Below are positions 1 through 8,684 of a stretch of 64,000 bases of DNA, piece after piece. The position numbers were made by a program, and so were the translations under genes. Source of the stretch: Caballeronia novacaledonica (GTDB lineage: Bacteria > Pseudomonadota > Gammaproteobacteria > Burkholderiales > Burkholderiaceae); NCBI RefSeq assembly GCF_900258035.1, contig NZ_OGTP01000004.1:1-64000 (forward strand), written 5' to 3'. Position 1 is the first letter of the stretch, and each line of letters starts with the position of its first letter. The notes beneath the pieces were generated by a model. It had not been told where the DNA came from, searched no databases, and was given only the letters and a program-made list of their open reading frames with translations.

Positions 1-282
1 TAAGACAGATAAACCTTCCTCTGATACTTCGTGTGAGACTCTTGATACTTTTGCTATTGCTGCAGCGCCTAAGCACCGCAACCGCACTCGCTATCAAGCG
101 CCCACACTTATCGGCTGTTAGTTTTTAAAGAGCATTACGCAGAACTTCTCAGCGATTTCGCTTCGTTTCTTGCGCGCCGTCATTCAACGGGAGGCGAATT
201 ATGCGGACCAATTTCGATGCCGTCAAGCGCCTTTTTCAAAAAAAATTAATCAGACTATTTTCGAGTCGAATGGCGAAATAGA
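1..282. other. Non-coding sequence resembling an rRNA-operon spacer or flank
   Basis: No convincing gene is visible. The stretch around 85-140 (CACACTTATCGGCTGTTAGT followed by a TTTTTAAAGAGC run) resembles, from memory, sequence found in or beside Burkholderia rRNA operons. The 140-240 part also looks like the A/T-rich tails seen there. No 16S, 23S, 5S or tRNA sequence is present, so this is at most a flank or relic. It abuts the truncated 5' end of the decayed transporter at about 283. The assignment rests on recall of similar sequence and is weak. Confidence 0.3.
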
Positions 283-933
283 ACAGACGCGCCCAATCCG
301 GCCGACGTCGAAGCCGAGTTCGAACAGGTCAGCGAGGACAACACGCGTCCGCAGCGCGGATGGAACCTTCTGCGCAAGAACATGAACTTTCGCTGTTCCG
401 TGCTGCTCGGCGTGTTGACAATGTCGTGATGTACTACGCGCCGCGCATCTTCGAACTAGCCGGCTTCGCGACGCACGAGCAGCAACTAATGGGCGACGGT
501 CATCGTCGGTCTCGTGAATGTAGTGGCGACGTTCGGGGCGATCGGGATGTGCTCGCTCGGGTTTCTCTTGCATGCCGGCGTGGCGGGGCTGACGGCTCAG
601 GTTCTGGCGGTCGCGTCGCTGCTGCTTTTCATCGCGGGTCCGCTCGTATGGATTCTCTGCTCGGAGATTCAACCGCAGCAGGGACGCGACTTCGGCATCG
701 CGGTTTCGACGCTCGTTAACTGGGTGACCAACATGGCGGTCGCGGCCACGTTCCTCAGCTTGCTGTCGACGGTTGGTGAAGCGAACACCTTCGTTCCGTA
801 TGCCATCCTCAACGTCGTGTTCGGGATCGTCGTGTTCTTCTACGTTCCCGAAACGCGCGGCGTATCGCTCGAAAAGCTCGGCAACGATCTGATGGCCGGC
901 AAGCGCCTGCGTGATCTGTGCAAAGCAAATTAG
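283..933 (+). pseudogene. Decayed sugar-porter MFS transporter (C-terminal half)
   Basis: This is the C-terminal half of a major facilitator of the sugar porter type (GalP/XylE-like proton symporters). Three stretches in different frames line up as one protein. A cytoplasmic-loop part at about 301-410 reads ADVEAEFEQV then WNLLRKNMNF. A part at about 421-490 reads NVVMYYAPRIFELAGF. The final part at 514-933 carries helices 9-12 and the family signature VPETRGVSLEKL. About 30 bp (QQFTG-type region) are missing near 415, and an extra A near 488 shifts the frame (CAACTAATGGGC where CAACTATGGGC would keep it). There is no start and no N-terminal half, so the gene is not functional. The intact tail could be miscalled as a 139-residue protein from 514. 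Confidence 0.8.
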
Positions 934-951
934 CGGCGACGCTGGCGGAAT

Positions 952-1866
952 TCAAAACTCGCGCAACGTCAGTTCGACATGCTTCAGCCTGCGCACCATG
1001 CGCTCGACGAACTCACCCGTCACATGCGGCAGCGCGCGCTGGCTGGGAACGATGATGCCGACCGTCAGCGCGTTGATGTTCTCGTCGTCGATCGGGCGCC
1101 ACACGACGTCGCCGCGCGAGAGTTCGTCGAGGAACGCGAGCTTGGAGAAGAACGATATGCCGCGCCCGGATGCGATCAGGCGCTTGAGCAGTGTCGTGGA
1201 GTTGCAGGTGACGCTCGGCTGCAGCGATTCCCAGAACGCGGGGAAGTCGCTGCTCATGACGCCCTGGATCGGCGAGCGGCCTTCGAGACGCAGAAACGCG
1301 TGATTCCGGCACGCATCGAACGTGACGCGCTCGCGCTTCGCGAGCGGATGCGACGACGCCATCACGACGCCCGGCGGCAAGGGCACTTCGGTCACGACAT
1401 CGAGCCCGGCGGGCAGCTTCGTGATGTACGTGATGCCGACGTCGTACTCGCCGCTCAGCACGCGCGGCGGGACATCGTGCGGCGGCACGGCGGCGATCGA
1501 ATACGTGACGGCCGGATACGCGTCCGAGAATTCCTCGACCGTCGCCGGCAGAAAATCGACGAACAGCGAATCCATCGCCACCACGGAGACGTGGCCCTTG
1601 CGCTCGCCCTTCAGTTCGTCGAGCTCGCTGCGCATCAGGTGGAAATCGTTCAGCGTCCCGCGAATGTGCTGCAGGACGCGCTCGCCCGCCGCGTTCAGCC
1701 GGATGCCGTTGGGCAAGCGGTCGAAAAGCTCGGTGCCCATTTCCGATTCGAGCTTGAGTATCTGCCGGTTCACCGCGCTCGATGCGACATAGAGATTCTG
1801 CGCGGCCTTGCGGATCGATCCGCACCGCGCGACCTCGACGAAATACTTCAGAACGTTCGCGTGCAT
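952..1866 (-). CDS. LysR-family transcriptional regulator
   Basis: This 304-residue protein has the normal LysR length. Residues 1-60 form the winged helix-turn-helix (VLKYFVEVARCGSIRKAAQNL, then a recognition helix containing SSAVNRQILKLE). The rest is a periplasmic-binding-like effector domain. It starts 9 bases after the stop of the ferredoxin gene on the same strand, so it is probably the last gene of the operon that runs down from 8274. A regulator co-transcribed with the pathway would be autoregulated through the operon promoter, where a direct repeat lies (8333-8409). The inducer is probably the imported substrate or its CoA ester, but it cannot be named. It ends convergent with the transporter pseudogene, 18 bases away. 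Confidence 0.93.
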   Translation of the reverse strand: MHANVLKYFVEVARCGSIRKAAQNLYVASSAVNRQILKLESEMGTELFDRLPNGIRLNAAGERVLQHIRGTLNDFHLMRSELDELKGERKGHVSVVAMDSLFVDFLPATVEEFSDAYPAVTYSIAAVPPHDVPPRVLSGEYDVGITYITKLPAGLDVVTEVPLPPGVVMASSHPLAKRERVTFDACRNHAFLRLEGRSPIQGVMSSDFPAFWESLQPSVTCNSTTLLKRLIASGRGISFFSKLAFLDELSRGDVVWRPIDDENINALTVGIIVPSQRALPHVTGEFVERMVRRLKHVELTLREF

Positions 1867-1875
1867 CGCTTGCCC

Positions 1876-2211
1876 TCAGTCCGATACCCGCACCGGCCAC
1901 GACGCGACCACGGGGTGATCGAAGGCTACCTTGCCGACGTCCGATGCGCCACCCGGCGAACCGAGCGCGCTCACGTCCGCGTCGAAGAAAGCGCGGTTCA
2001 CCGCCGCGAACGCGGCCTCTCCGCGCGGCAATTCTTCTTCGTGATAGATCGCCTCGGTCGGGCACACCGACACGCACACGCCGCAGTTGATGCATTCCTC
2101 CGGATGGATATAGAGCGTGCGCCCGCCTTCGTAGATGCAATCGACCGGACAGCATTGCACGCATGCGCCGTCCTTCACGTCGATGCACGGCGACCCGATC
2201 ACGTACGCCAT
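1876..2211 (-). CDS. 7Fe/8Fe-type ferredoxin (FdxA-like)
   Basis: A 111-residue bicluster ferredoxin that carries electrons between redox enzymes in the cytoplasm. The cysteine pattern is clear: C9, C17 and C21-Pro, then C40-x2-C43-x2-C46 and C50-Pro, with another Cys at 20 and 25. This matches the 3Fe-4S plus 4Fe-4S pattern of FdxA-type proteins. The opening MAYVIGSPC is typical of the family, and total length (about 107-115) fits. The ATG at 2211 has GGAGGGG upstream and overlaps the stop of the crotonase gene by one base (TGATG), so translation is coupled. Within the operon it most likely serves the FAD oxidoreductase as electron partner; that link is inference. Confidence 0.9.
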   Translation of the reverse strand: MAYVIGSPCIDVKDGACVQCCPVDCIYEGGRTLYIHPEECINCGVCVSVCPTEAIYHEEELPRGEAAFAAVNRAFFDADVSALGSPGGASDVGKVAFDHPVVASWPVRVSD

Positions 2212-2984
2212 CAGCATCCCCTCCATTGCGGCTTGCGTTTTTCCTGGAACGCGCGCACGCCTTCGTGCGCGTCCTCGGACTGCAGCGCGCTGACCAGCGC
2301 GGGAAGCCGGAGCGCCTGCGCCTCGCTCGCGGAGAGCGTCGACGTGCGGCGCACGACCTGCTTGATCGCCTGCACCGACAGCGGCGCGCAGGCGAGCACG
2401 GCATCGACCCATCGTTCGACGGCCGCGTCCAGTTCCGCCCGCGCGACGACTTCGTTGACGAGACCCATCGCCAGCGCTTCGTGCGCCGAGATGCGGCGTC
2501 CGGTCATGAGCATCGCCATTGCCTGACGATAGGGAATCTGCCGTTGCAGCAAGGTCATGCCGCCGTCGAGCGGCATGCGGCCGACGAGCGCCTCGGGCAG
2601 GCCGAAGCTCGCTTCCTCGCACGCGATCACGAGATCGCAGCCGAGCACCATCTCGAAGCCGCCGCCGAGCGCGTAGCCGTTCACGCGCGCGATCACCGGC
2701 ACGTTCAGCGTCTCGCGCAGCGCGATGCCGCCGAAGCCGCCCGGACGCGGCGCGGCCCAGTATTCGAGGCCGCTCATCGCGGGATTCTTGAGATCCGCGC
2801 CGACGCAGAACGCGCGCTCGCCTTCGCCCGTCAGCACGACGACGCGCACGTCGCGGTTATGCTCCAGCTCGCTCCAGATGCGTTGCAGTTCGCTTTCCGT
2901 TTGCAGGTCGACGGCGTTCATTGCCTCGGGCCGCGCGAGTGTGACGGTTGCTACATGTCGATCGATGACGAGGCGCACGCTCAT
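2211..2984 (-). CDS. Enoyl-CoA hydratase/isomerase family protein (crotonase fold)
   Basis: A 257-residue crotonase-superfamily enzyme, which acts on acyl-CoA thioesters by stabilising an enolate in an oxyanion hole. Visible family features are GADLKN near residue 65 and GYALGGGFEMVLGCDL near 105-120 (the two oxyanion-hole segments). GLPEALVG near 137 places a Glu where crotonase has its catalytic Glu164. The other catalytic Glu position falls in GGGFEMV and looks preserved. The start overlaps the CoA-transferase stop as ATGA. The neighbouring CoA-transferase suggests it hydrates or cleaves the CoA ester made there. The substrate is unknown; a hydrolase or isomerase role is also possible in this superfamily. 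Confidence 0.9.
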   Translation of the reverse strand: MSVRLVIDRHVATVTLARPEAMNAVDLQTESELQRIWSELEHNRDVRVVVLTGEGERAFCVGADLKNPAMSGLEYWAAPRPGGFGGIALRETLNVPVIARVNGYALGGGFEMVLGCDLVIACEEASFGLPEALVGRMPLDGGMTLLQRQIPYRQAMAMLMTGRRISAHEALAMGLVNEVVARAELDAAVERWVDAVLACAPLSVQAIKQVVRRTSTLSASEAQALRLPALVSALQSEDAHEGVRAFQEKRKPQWRGC

Positions 2985-4150
2985 ACGGCCTCCGTCGTCG
3001 TGAGGCCGAGAACCTCGGCGGTGTGTTGCCCCAGCCGCGGCGGTGCGCGGCGCAGTTCGACGGGCGCGTTCGACAGTTCGATCGGGCTGCCGATCAGCCG
3101 CACCGGCTGGCCTTCTCCGTCGCCTTCGATGACGAGCCGGTTGTGCAGCGTCTGCGGATCGACGAGCGCCTCGCGCAGATCGCGCACCGGCGCGCACAGC
3201 AGATCCTGTTCTTCGAGCCGCGCGAGCCAGTGCTCGCGGCTGTCGCTCGCGAAGCGCTCGCGGAAGGTGCGCTGCAATTCGGCCTTGTGCGCGAACTGCT
3301 GGTTCAGGTTGCAGAAGCGCGCATCGAGCGACATGTCGTCGATCTCGAGCGCCGCGCAGATGTCGCGCAACGGATTCGCCTTGAACGCGCCGACGAGCAC
3401 GAGCGGGCCCGTCGTCGTGTCGAACACGCCGGAGAGCGGCATCGCGGCCCAGTTCACTTCGGAGTCCGCCATCATGATCATCGCGGCTTCCTGCATCTGC
3501 ATGGCGAGCATCGAGTTGTAGAGCGACACGTTCACCTTCTGCCCTTCGCCCGTGCGTTCGCGATGCAAGAGCGCGAGCAGAATGCCCTGCACCATGTGCA
3601 TGCCCGCCGAATAATCCGCGAGCGCCGTCGGGTAGACGGAGACGGGCAGCGTGTCGTCGGCGCGGCGGGCCATCACGCCGCTCATCGCCTGCGCGAGCAC
3701 GTCCTGTCCGCCCTTGTGCGCATACGGTCCCGTCTCGCCGAAGCCTGTGCCGACCGCATAGATGACGCGCGGATTCAGCGCGCGGCAGTGCTCGTAGCCG
3801 AGACCGAGACGATCCATCACGCCCGCGCGGAAGTTGTTCACGACGACGTCCGCATCCGCGATCAGCGCCTTCAACGCCTCCATCTGCGATGCATCGCGCA
3901 GATCGAGCGCGACGCTGCGCTTGTTGCGATTCAGGCTGCAGAAGATCGGGTTGTCCGCGCCCGCCACGGGCTCGAAAGTCGAGCGGCTCAGATCGCCCGC
4001 GCCGTGCCGCTCGATCTTGACGACATCGGCGCCGTAGTCCGCGAGCATCTGCGTGCAGACGGGGCCCATCATCACTTGCGTGAGGTCGATCACGCGCACG
4101 CCGGTCAATGGAAGATCGTGCTTTTTCATCGTGTTCTCCGTATTGCTCAT
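2981..4150 (-). CDS. CaiB/BaiF family (class III) CoA-transferase
   Basis: A 389-residue class III CoA-transferase, which moves CoA between carboxylic acids. The N-terminus has the typical GVRVIDLTQVMMGP and ADYGADVVKIERHG segments. The catalytic Asp is seen at residue 179 in ALADYSAG, matching Asp169 of formyl-CoA transferase. The chosen ATG at 4150 overlaps the stop of the FAD oxidoreductase (ATGA), as expected for coupled translation. An internal ATG at 4129 with GGAGA in front is an alternative start that would drop seven residues. In context it would activate the imported acid to a CoA thioester before the crotonase. The acid itself cannot be told from the sequence. Confidence 0.92.
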   Translation of the reverse strand: MSNTENTMKKHDLPLTGVRVIDLTQVMMGPVCTQMLADYGADVVKIERHGAGDLSRSTFEPVAGADNPIFCSLNRNKRSVALDLRDASQMEALKALIADADVVVNNFRAGVMDRLGLGYEHCRALNPRVIYAVGTGFGETGPYAHKGGQDVLAQAMSGVMARRADDTLPVSVYPTALADYSAGMHMVQGILLALLHRERTGEGQKVNVSLYNSMLAMQMQEAAMIMMADSEVNWAAMPLSGVFDTTTGPLVLVGAFKANPLRDICAALEIDDMSLDARFCNLNQQFAHKAELQRTFRERFASDSREHWLARLEEQDLLCAPVRDLREALVDPQTLHNRLVIEGDGEGQPVRLIGSPIELSNAPVELRRAPPRLGQHTAEVLGLTTTEAV

Positions 4151-5532
4151 GCCGCTTCCCTCGCATCGATATGCGCGGCGAGCGGCGGAATGTCCGCGTT
4201 GCGTCCGCTCTGATCGCCGGGGTCCGCGCCCTGCGCCCGCAGCGTCTTTTGCAGCGCGGTCACGTCGACGTCGCGCACGGTGACGCCCGCGTTCAGCGCG
4301 AGCGCCGCCGCGACGCCCGCCGCTTCGCCCATCGCCATGCACGGCGGAATTTCGCGCGACATCTTCTGCGCCTGCGACGTCGCCGAATAATGGCGGCCCG
4401 CGACGAGCAGGTTGTCGATCTCCTTCGGCAGCAGCACGCGATACGGCATGTAGTAGTCGCGTCCGCGCGCGATGCTGTCGGAGAAGCGCGTGCGCTGCGC
4501 GAGGTCTTCCTTCGTCATCACGTATTCGCCTTGCAGCAGACGCGTTTGCCGCACACCGGTCTGCGGCGCGACATCGATCACATAGCAGTTCTCGAAGCCC
4601 GGCAGCTTCTCGCGCGCGAACTCCACGACCGCGTGAATGTGGCTGCGTCCCTGCATTTCGGCGCGCGTCAGGTCTTCGGGCTTCAGCCCGTCGAGACCGG
4701 CCATGTGCGGGCAGTTGCACCACACGACGCCCGGCAGCGGCGTCTTGAGCCACCAGTAGCCCCACGATCCGCCGAGAATCCGTTTGATCTGGCGGTCGAT
4801 CGCGGCAAATGTTTCGGGATCCTCTGCTTCGAAGCGTTCGGCGGCTTCGGTGTCGACGCCGCCGAGCCGGAACACCGTCGTCGTGATGTAGCTGCCGCCG
4901 ACATGCGGCACGCCCGCCGACGCCGCGACATCGAGATCGCCCGTCGCGTCGATGACGACATCTGCGAGAATCGCTTCGCGCCCGCTCTTGGTCTCGCAGA
5001 TCACGCCCCTTACCTTGCCGTCCTCGACGAGCGTGCGCGAGAACCACGAATGCAGCCGCAGCTTGATGCCGAGCGACTCGACCATTTCGAGCGCGACACG
5101 CTTCATCGCGTCGGGATCGAAGGCCGCGGCGAAGCACACCGGATGCGGGTTCTTCTGGCTATGAAAGTCGAACGTGCCCCAGCGTCCCCACTTTCGGTAC
5201 GACGCCGGATCGTCGCCCCATTCGTCCGCACGCGGGAAATACGCGAGCTTGCGGGCCGCCATGCGTTCGATGAAGGTCATGCAGGTGCCGCGCACGGAGA
5301 TTTCGTGCAGATGGTTGTCCCACATGTCGTCGAGCACGAGCACCATGCCGCCCGATGCAAGCCCGCCCAGATGGTTGTAGCGTTCGAGCAGGATCACTTC
5401 CGCGCCGTTGCGTGCCGCCGCGATCGCCGCGGACAAGCCCGCCGGACCGCCGCCGACCACGACGACGTTCGCCTGCGCCGCCACGCGGACATCGCGCGCG
5501 GGTTCCTGAATCCAGTCGCTGATCATGTTCAT
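4147..5532 (-). CDS. FAD-dependent oxidoreductase (FAD_oxidored family)
   Basis: A 461-residue flavoprotein. The N-terminal Rossmann motif is clear: VVVVGGGPAG at residues 23-32 and an acidic LLE at 48-50 that holds the ribose. A C-terminal FAD-binding segment follows (DNLLVAGRHYSATSQAQ, then MGEAAGVAAALA). The architecture is that of the FAD-dependent oxidoreductases related to HdrA-like and fumarate-reductase-like proteins. It carries no Fe-S cluster of its own, and a ferredoxin is encoded downstream. The start at 5532 has GGAG five to six bases upstream, and its stop overlaps the CoA-transferase start. It probably oxidises or reduces the pathway intermediate; direction and substrate are unknown. 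Confidence 0.88.
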   Translation of the reverse strand: MNMISDWIQEPARDVRVAAQANVVVVGGGPAGLSAAIAAARNGAEVILLERYNHLGGLASGGMVLVLDDMWDNHLHEISVRGTCMTFIERMAARKLAYFPRADEWGDDPASYRKWGRWGTFDFHSQKNPHPVCFAAAFDPDAMKRVALEMVESLGIKLRLHSWFSRTLVEDGKVRGVICETKSGREAILADVVIDATGDLDVAASAGVPHVGGSYITTTVFRLGGVDTEAAERFEAEDPETFAAIDRQIKRILGGSWGYWWLKTPLPGVVWCNCPHMAGLDGLKPEDLTRAEMQGRSHIHAVVEFAREKLPGFENCYVIDVAPQTGVRQTRLLQGEYVMTKEDLAQRTRFSDSIARGRDYYMPYRVLLPKEIDNLLVAGRHYSATSQAQKMSREIPPCMAMGEAAGVAAALALNAGVTVRDVDVTALQKTLRAQGADPGDQSGRNADIPPLAAHIDAREAA

Positions 5533-5569
5533 TTCGTCTCCAGTGTTGATGGTTCGTATCGCGTCGGAT

Positions 5570-6409
5570 TCAGCGGACGCCTTCCGGCTGCCACTTGACG
5601 AGCCAGCGCTCGAGCGCCGCGATCACGAGAAAAAAGAAGCCCGAGAGAACGGCGCTCATGATGATCGCCGTGTAGAGCAGCGCCGAGTCGAAGGCGTAGG
5701 TCGCCTGAATGATCATCGCGCCGATGCCTTCCGTTGCGCCGATCCATTCGCCCACGACCGCGCCGATCACCGACATCGACGCCGCGATGCGCAACGCGGA
5801 GAACAGATACGGCAGCGATGCGTAGAGCCTCAGCTTGAAGAAGATTTCGCGCTTGCTCGCGGAGAGCACGTGCATCAGTTCCATCGCCTGCGGATTGACC
5901 GCTTCGAGACCGCGCACCATGTTCACGAGCGTCGGAAAGAAGCAGACGATCGCCGCGATCGTGATCTTCGGCTCCAGACCGTTGCCCATGATGAGCACGA
6001 GAATCGGCGCCTTGGCGACCACCGGAATCGAGTTGATCATCACCGCGACCGGATAGAAGATGTCCTGCAGCGTCTTGTTGTGAACGAAGATCGTCGCCAG
6101 CACGATGGCCGCGAAATTGCCGAGCAGAAAGCCGAGCGAAGCCTCGATGGCGGTCGGCACGAGGTTCTGCAGGAGCACGTCGCTTTTGGCGAAGAGCGTC
6201 TCGAACACGAGCGCCGGCGAAGGCGCGATGAACGGCTTCACATGAAAGCCCGCGACCACCGCCCACCACGCGAAGATCAGGCTCGCGACGCCGAGCGCGG
6301 GCAACATGCGCGCGCGCCACACCTGCTGGCGACGGCGCGCGCGCCACGCCTGCGATTCCTCGTCCGGCATGTTGGCCGGCACGTTCAGGTTCATTTCGGA
6401 CGTAGCCAT
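5570..6409 (-). CDS. ABC transporter permease (SsuC/TauC-like)
   Basis: A 279-residue inner-membrane permease of the BPD_transp_1 type used by sulfonate, nitrate and NMT1/THI5-like importers. About six hydrophobic segments follow a basic N-terminus of about 35 residues. The ATPase-contact loop is seen in the segment from EAVNPQAMELMHVLSASKRE onward. The ATG at 6409 is preferred because it follows GGAGACTTGCTG and overlaps the ATPase stop (TGATG). It works with the ATPase upstream (6409-7242) and the binding protein (7246-8274). The operon continues into the enzymes, so importer and catabolism are expressed together. Confidence 0.9.
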   Translation of the reverse strand: MATSEMNLNVPANMPDEESQAWRARRRQQVWRARMLPALGVASLIFAWWAVVAGFHVKPFIAPSPALVFETLFAKSDVLLQNLVPTAIEASLGFLLGNFAAIVLATIFVHNKTLQDIFYPVAVMINSIPVVAKAPILVLIMGNGLEPKITIAAIVCFFPTLVNMVRGLEAVNPQAMELMHVLSASKREIFFKLRLYASLPYLFSALRIAASMSVIGAVVGEWIGATEGIGAMIIQATYAFDSALLYTAIIMSAVLSGFFFLVIAALERWLVKWQPEGVR

Positions 6410-7242
6410 CAGCAAGTCTCCAGTACGCGCCGCAGGTGCGCGGTGAGTTCGACGAATTCACGCGTTTCGCGGATGTCGAGCGTGCGATCCTCGGGCAGAT
6501 CGACCGGCACGATTTCTTTCACGCGTCCCGGGTTCGCCGCGAGCATGAGCACGCGCTGACCGAGAAACGCGGCCTCGTAGATGCTGTGCGTGACGAAGAG
6601 CGTCGTGAGGCCGAGTTCCTTCCAGACGCGGCGCAATTCTTCGTTGAGACGGTCGCGCGTGATCTCGTCGAGTGCGCCGAAGGGCTCGTCCATCAGCAGC
6701 ACTTTCGGATCGCAGACGAGCGCGCGCGCAATCGCGACGCGCTGGCGCATGCCGCCCGACATCTCGTGCGGAAACGCATCCTCGCGGCCTTTCAGACCGA
6801 CGAGTTCCAGCAGTTCGCGCGGCGTCGCCCGGCCGGCGCGCGCCTTGCCGTGCGCGACTTCGAGCGGCAGCGCGACGTTCTGGATCGCGGTGCGCCACGG
6901 CAAGAGCGCGGCGTCCTGAAACACGAAGCCGATGTCGCGCCGCTCGCGCGCGGCCTGCGGCGCGGCGCCGAGCACGCTGACGCTGCCGCGGCTCGGCTTG
7001 ACGAGATCCGCGACGACGCGCAGAAACGTCGACTTGCCGCAGCCCGACGGCCCGAGCAGCGTGAGGAATTCGCCCGCCGCGATATCGAGGCTGAGACCTT
7101 CGATCGCGGTGACGCTGCGGCGATCGGTGAAAAAACGCACGTTGATGTCGCGGCAACTGATCGCGCAATCGATGTCTTGCGGCAACGCGAAGCGCGCGCT
7201 CGCCCGCCCCGCGCGCGGCGGATTCGAAGTGGCAGCATGCAT
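6409..7242 (-). CDS. ABC transporter ATP-binding protein (SsuB/TauB-like)
   Basis: A 277-residue ATPase that powers the importer. Walker A is GPSGCGKST at residues 64-72. The Q-loop lies in FVFQDAALLPW, the ABC signature is MSGGMRQR, and Walker B is VLLMDEPFGALDE, followed by an H-loop in LFVTHSIYEA. The LLPW after the Q-loop is typical of the nitrate/taurine/sulfonate branch. The N-terminal 25 residues before the domain are an extension rich in Ala and Arg. It lies 3 bases after the binding-protein gene and overlaps the permease start, so the three importer genes form one unit. Confidence 0.93.
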   Translation of the reverse strand: MHAATSNPPRAGRASARFALPQDIDCAISCRDINVRFFTDRRSVTAIEGLSLDIAAGEFLTLLGPSGCGKSTFLRVVADLVKPSRGSVSVLGAAPQAARERRDIGFVFQDAALLPWRTAIQNVALPLEVAHGKARAGRATPRELLELVGLKGREDAFPHEMSGGMRQRVAIARALVCDPKVLLMDEPFGALDEITRDRLNEELRRVWKELGLTTLFVTHSIYEAAFLGQRVLMLAANPGRVKEIVPVDLPEDRTLDIRETREFVELTAHLRRVLETC

Positions 7243-7245
7243 GGG

Positions 7246-8274
7246 TTACACCTTCAGGCGAGAGGAATGAGTGGCCTTGAGCACGTCCATCGTCATGACG
7301 TCGTCGACTTTGGGCTGTGCCGCGCGGAACTGGCCGAGCTGGCCGTACATCGCGATCTGTTCTTCCCAGACGCTCGCGTCCATCGCGCCCCAGCCCTGCG
7401 TTTGCGTCGTCTGGTTGAACGCGTAGCTCATCAGCGAATCGATCGCGATGCGCTCGTCCACGCGATTCAGGTTCGGATAGTCCTTCACGAGCATGTCGAT
7501 GGCCTGATCGCGGTTCTGATTGGCGTACATCCATCCGCGCGCGGTGGCTCGCAGAAAACCCTGCACGATCTCGGGATGTTCCTTGAGCGTCGACGTGGTC
7601 GCGTAATACGGCAGCGCGTAGAGGCGCACGCCGGTGTCCCACAGACGCAAGTCCACGCGATCGGCGCCGAGGGGCTTCAGCGCCGTGGTGTTGGTTTGCC
7701 AGCCGGTGACGGCATCGACCTGACCGGCGACGAGCGGCATCATGTCCGCGCCGACCGGCACGATCTTCACCTGGCTCTCGGGGATCTTGTGCTTCGCGAG
7801 CAGCGCGCGCAGCAGGACCATGCCCGTCGACTGAATGCCGATGCGCTTGCCGATCATGTCCTGCGGCGAGCGGATCGGCGCCTTCTTCAGCGAAAAGAAC
7901 GTATACGGATGTTGCTGGAGCCCGACCGCGATGCACTTGATGGGCAAGCCTTCCGACACAGCCAGCATGATCGACGGGCTCGACGAAATCTCGCCCGCCT
8001 GAAAGCGCCCCGACGCGACGATCGCGACGCCGTCGATGTTCGGGCCGCCCGGCTGGATGTGGAAATCGATGCCTTCCTGTTCGTAATAGCCGAGCCGCTT
8101 CGCGACCACCTCGCCGACCTGATTGCCGCCCGGCACCCAGCCGAGCTGCATGTTGACGGTCGTGAGTCCGCCCGCAAACGCCCGCACCGACAGCAGGCCG
8201 CCGCTCGTCGCCAACGCGCTTGCGGCGAGCGTGCGCAACATGCGTCGCCGTCCCGCGCTTTCGATCATTGCCAT
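7246..8274 (-). CDS. ABC transporter substrate-binding protein (NMT1/THI5-like)
   Basis: A 342-residue periplasmic binding protein of the NMT1/THI5-like type. An export signal is visible: a basic GRRRMLRT stretch, then an Ala/Leu-rich core, ending near RAFA-GG. The mature protein opens with VNMQLGWVPGGNQ and contains AGEISSSPSIMLA, as in binding proteins for aromatic or heterocyclic organic acids and thiamine precursors. The ATG at 8274 has GGAG six bases upstream; an ATG at 8298 with GGGGAG nearby is the alternative. It is the first gene of the eight-gene operon. Ligands of this family vary widely (sulfonates, pyrimidines, riboflavin, aromatic acids), so none is assigned. Confidence 0.88.
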   Translation of the reverse strand: MAMIESAGRRRMLRTLAASALATSGGLLSVRAFAGGLTTVNMQLGWVPGGNQVGEVVAKRLGYYEQEGIDFHIQPGGPNIDGVAIVASGRFQAGEISSSPSIMLAVSEGLPIKCIAVGLQQHPYTFFSLKKAPIRSPQDMIGKRIGIQSTGMVLLRALLAKHKIPESQVKIVPVGADMMPLVAGQVDAVTGWQTNTTALKPLGADRVDLRLWDTGVRLYALPYYATTSTLKEHPEIVQGFLRATARGWMYANQNRDQAIDMLVKDYPNLNRVDERIAIDSLMSYAFNQTTQTQGWGAMDASVWEEQIAMYGQLGQFRAAQPKVDDVMTMDVLKATHSSRLKV

Positions 8275-8332
8275 TTTCGTCTCCGGTGTTTCCTGCATGG
8301 GCTCCCCTTTTCAACGGTCTTTCGTGTGACGG

Positions 8333-8409
8333 GTGATGCCGAGTGATCCCATTGTCAGCAGCCAAAAGTGTCCCCGCATAGCATCATTTTTGGCGATGAG
8401 TGATGCCGA
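8333..8409. promoter_or_regulatory. Direct repeat in the divergent promoter region
   Basis: The ten bases GTGATGCCGA occur at 8333-8342 and again at 8400-8409, 67 bases apart. Both copies are followed or preceded by further similar sequence (GAGTGAT). They lie in the 386-base gap between the catabolic operon (minus) and the porin gene (plus). The gap holds no gene. The repeats could be regulator-binding sites, for example for the operon's LysR protein, but a classic T-N11-A palindrome is not obvious. Confidence 0.4.
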
Positions 8410-8684
8410 AATTAGATCGGGCGGGTATACCCGGCGACCCGCGCGCGAGGCGAAAGGCGTACGCAATGCGCACGGCCAGGAAGCGGATGCGCGCTAAAAA
8501 TTCGCTCGCTGGTGGCCAAATTCGGTGCTATCCGGCGCGTTTTTTGTTCCGCAAGAATCTGTCGCAGCCGGGGTGAATCGCTGTGGCCGATGACATCGGA
8601 AACCAGCGCCGGATTTCTGGAAGACTGATTCGTCATCCTTATCGATCGCAACGTTTCCGTTCAAACTCATACAACAGGAAAGCC

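Noticed and set aside
1-282. Part of a 16S or 23S rRNA gene
   Set aside because: Only spacer- or flank-like sequence is seen; no conserved rRNA body is present.
979-2526. Long plus-strand frame of over 500 codons opposite the LysR and ferredoxin genes
   Set aside because: Arg-, Ala- and His-rich shadow of minus-strand genes in GC-rich DNA, with no ribosome site or domain.
6436-8346. Frame of 636 codons opposite the ABC transporter genes
   Set aside because: It mirrors the ATPase and binding-protein genes; composition is typical antisense noise.
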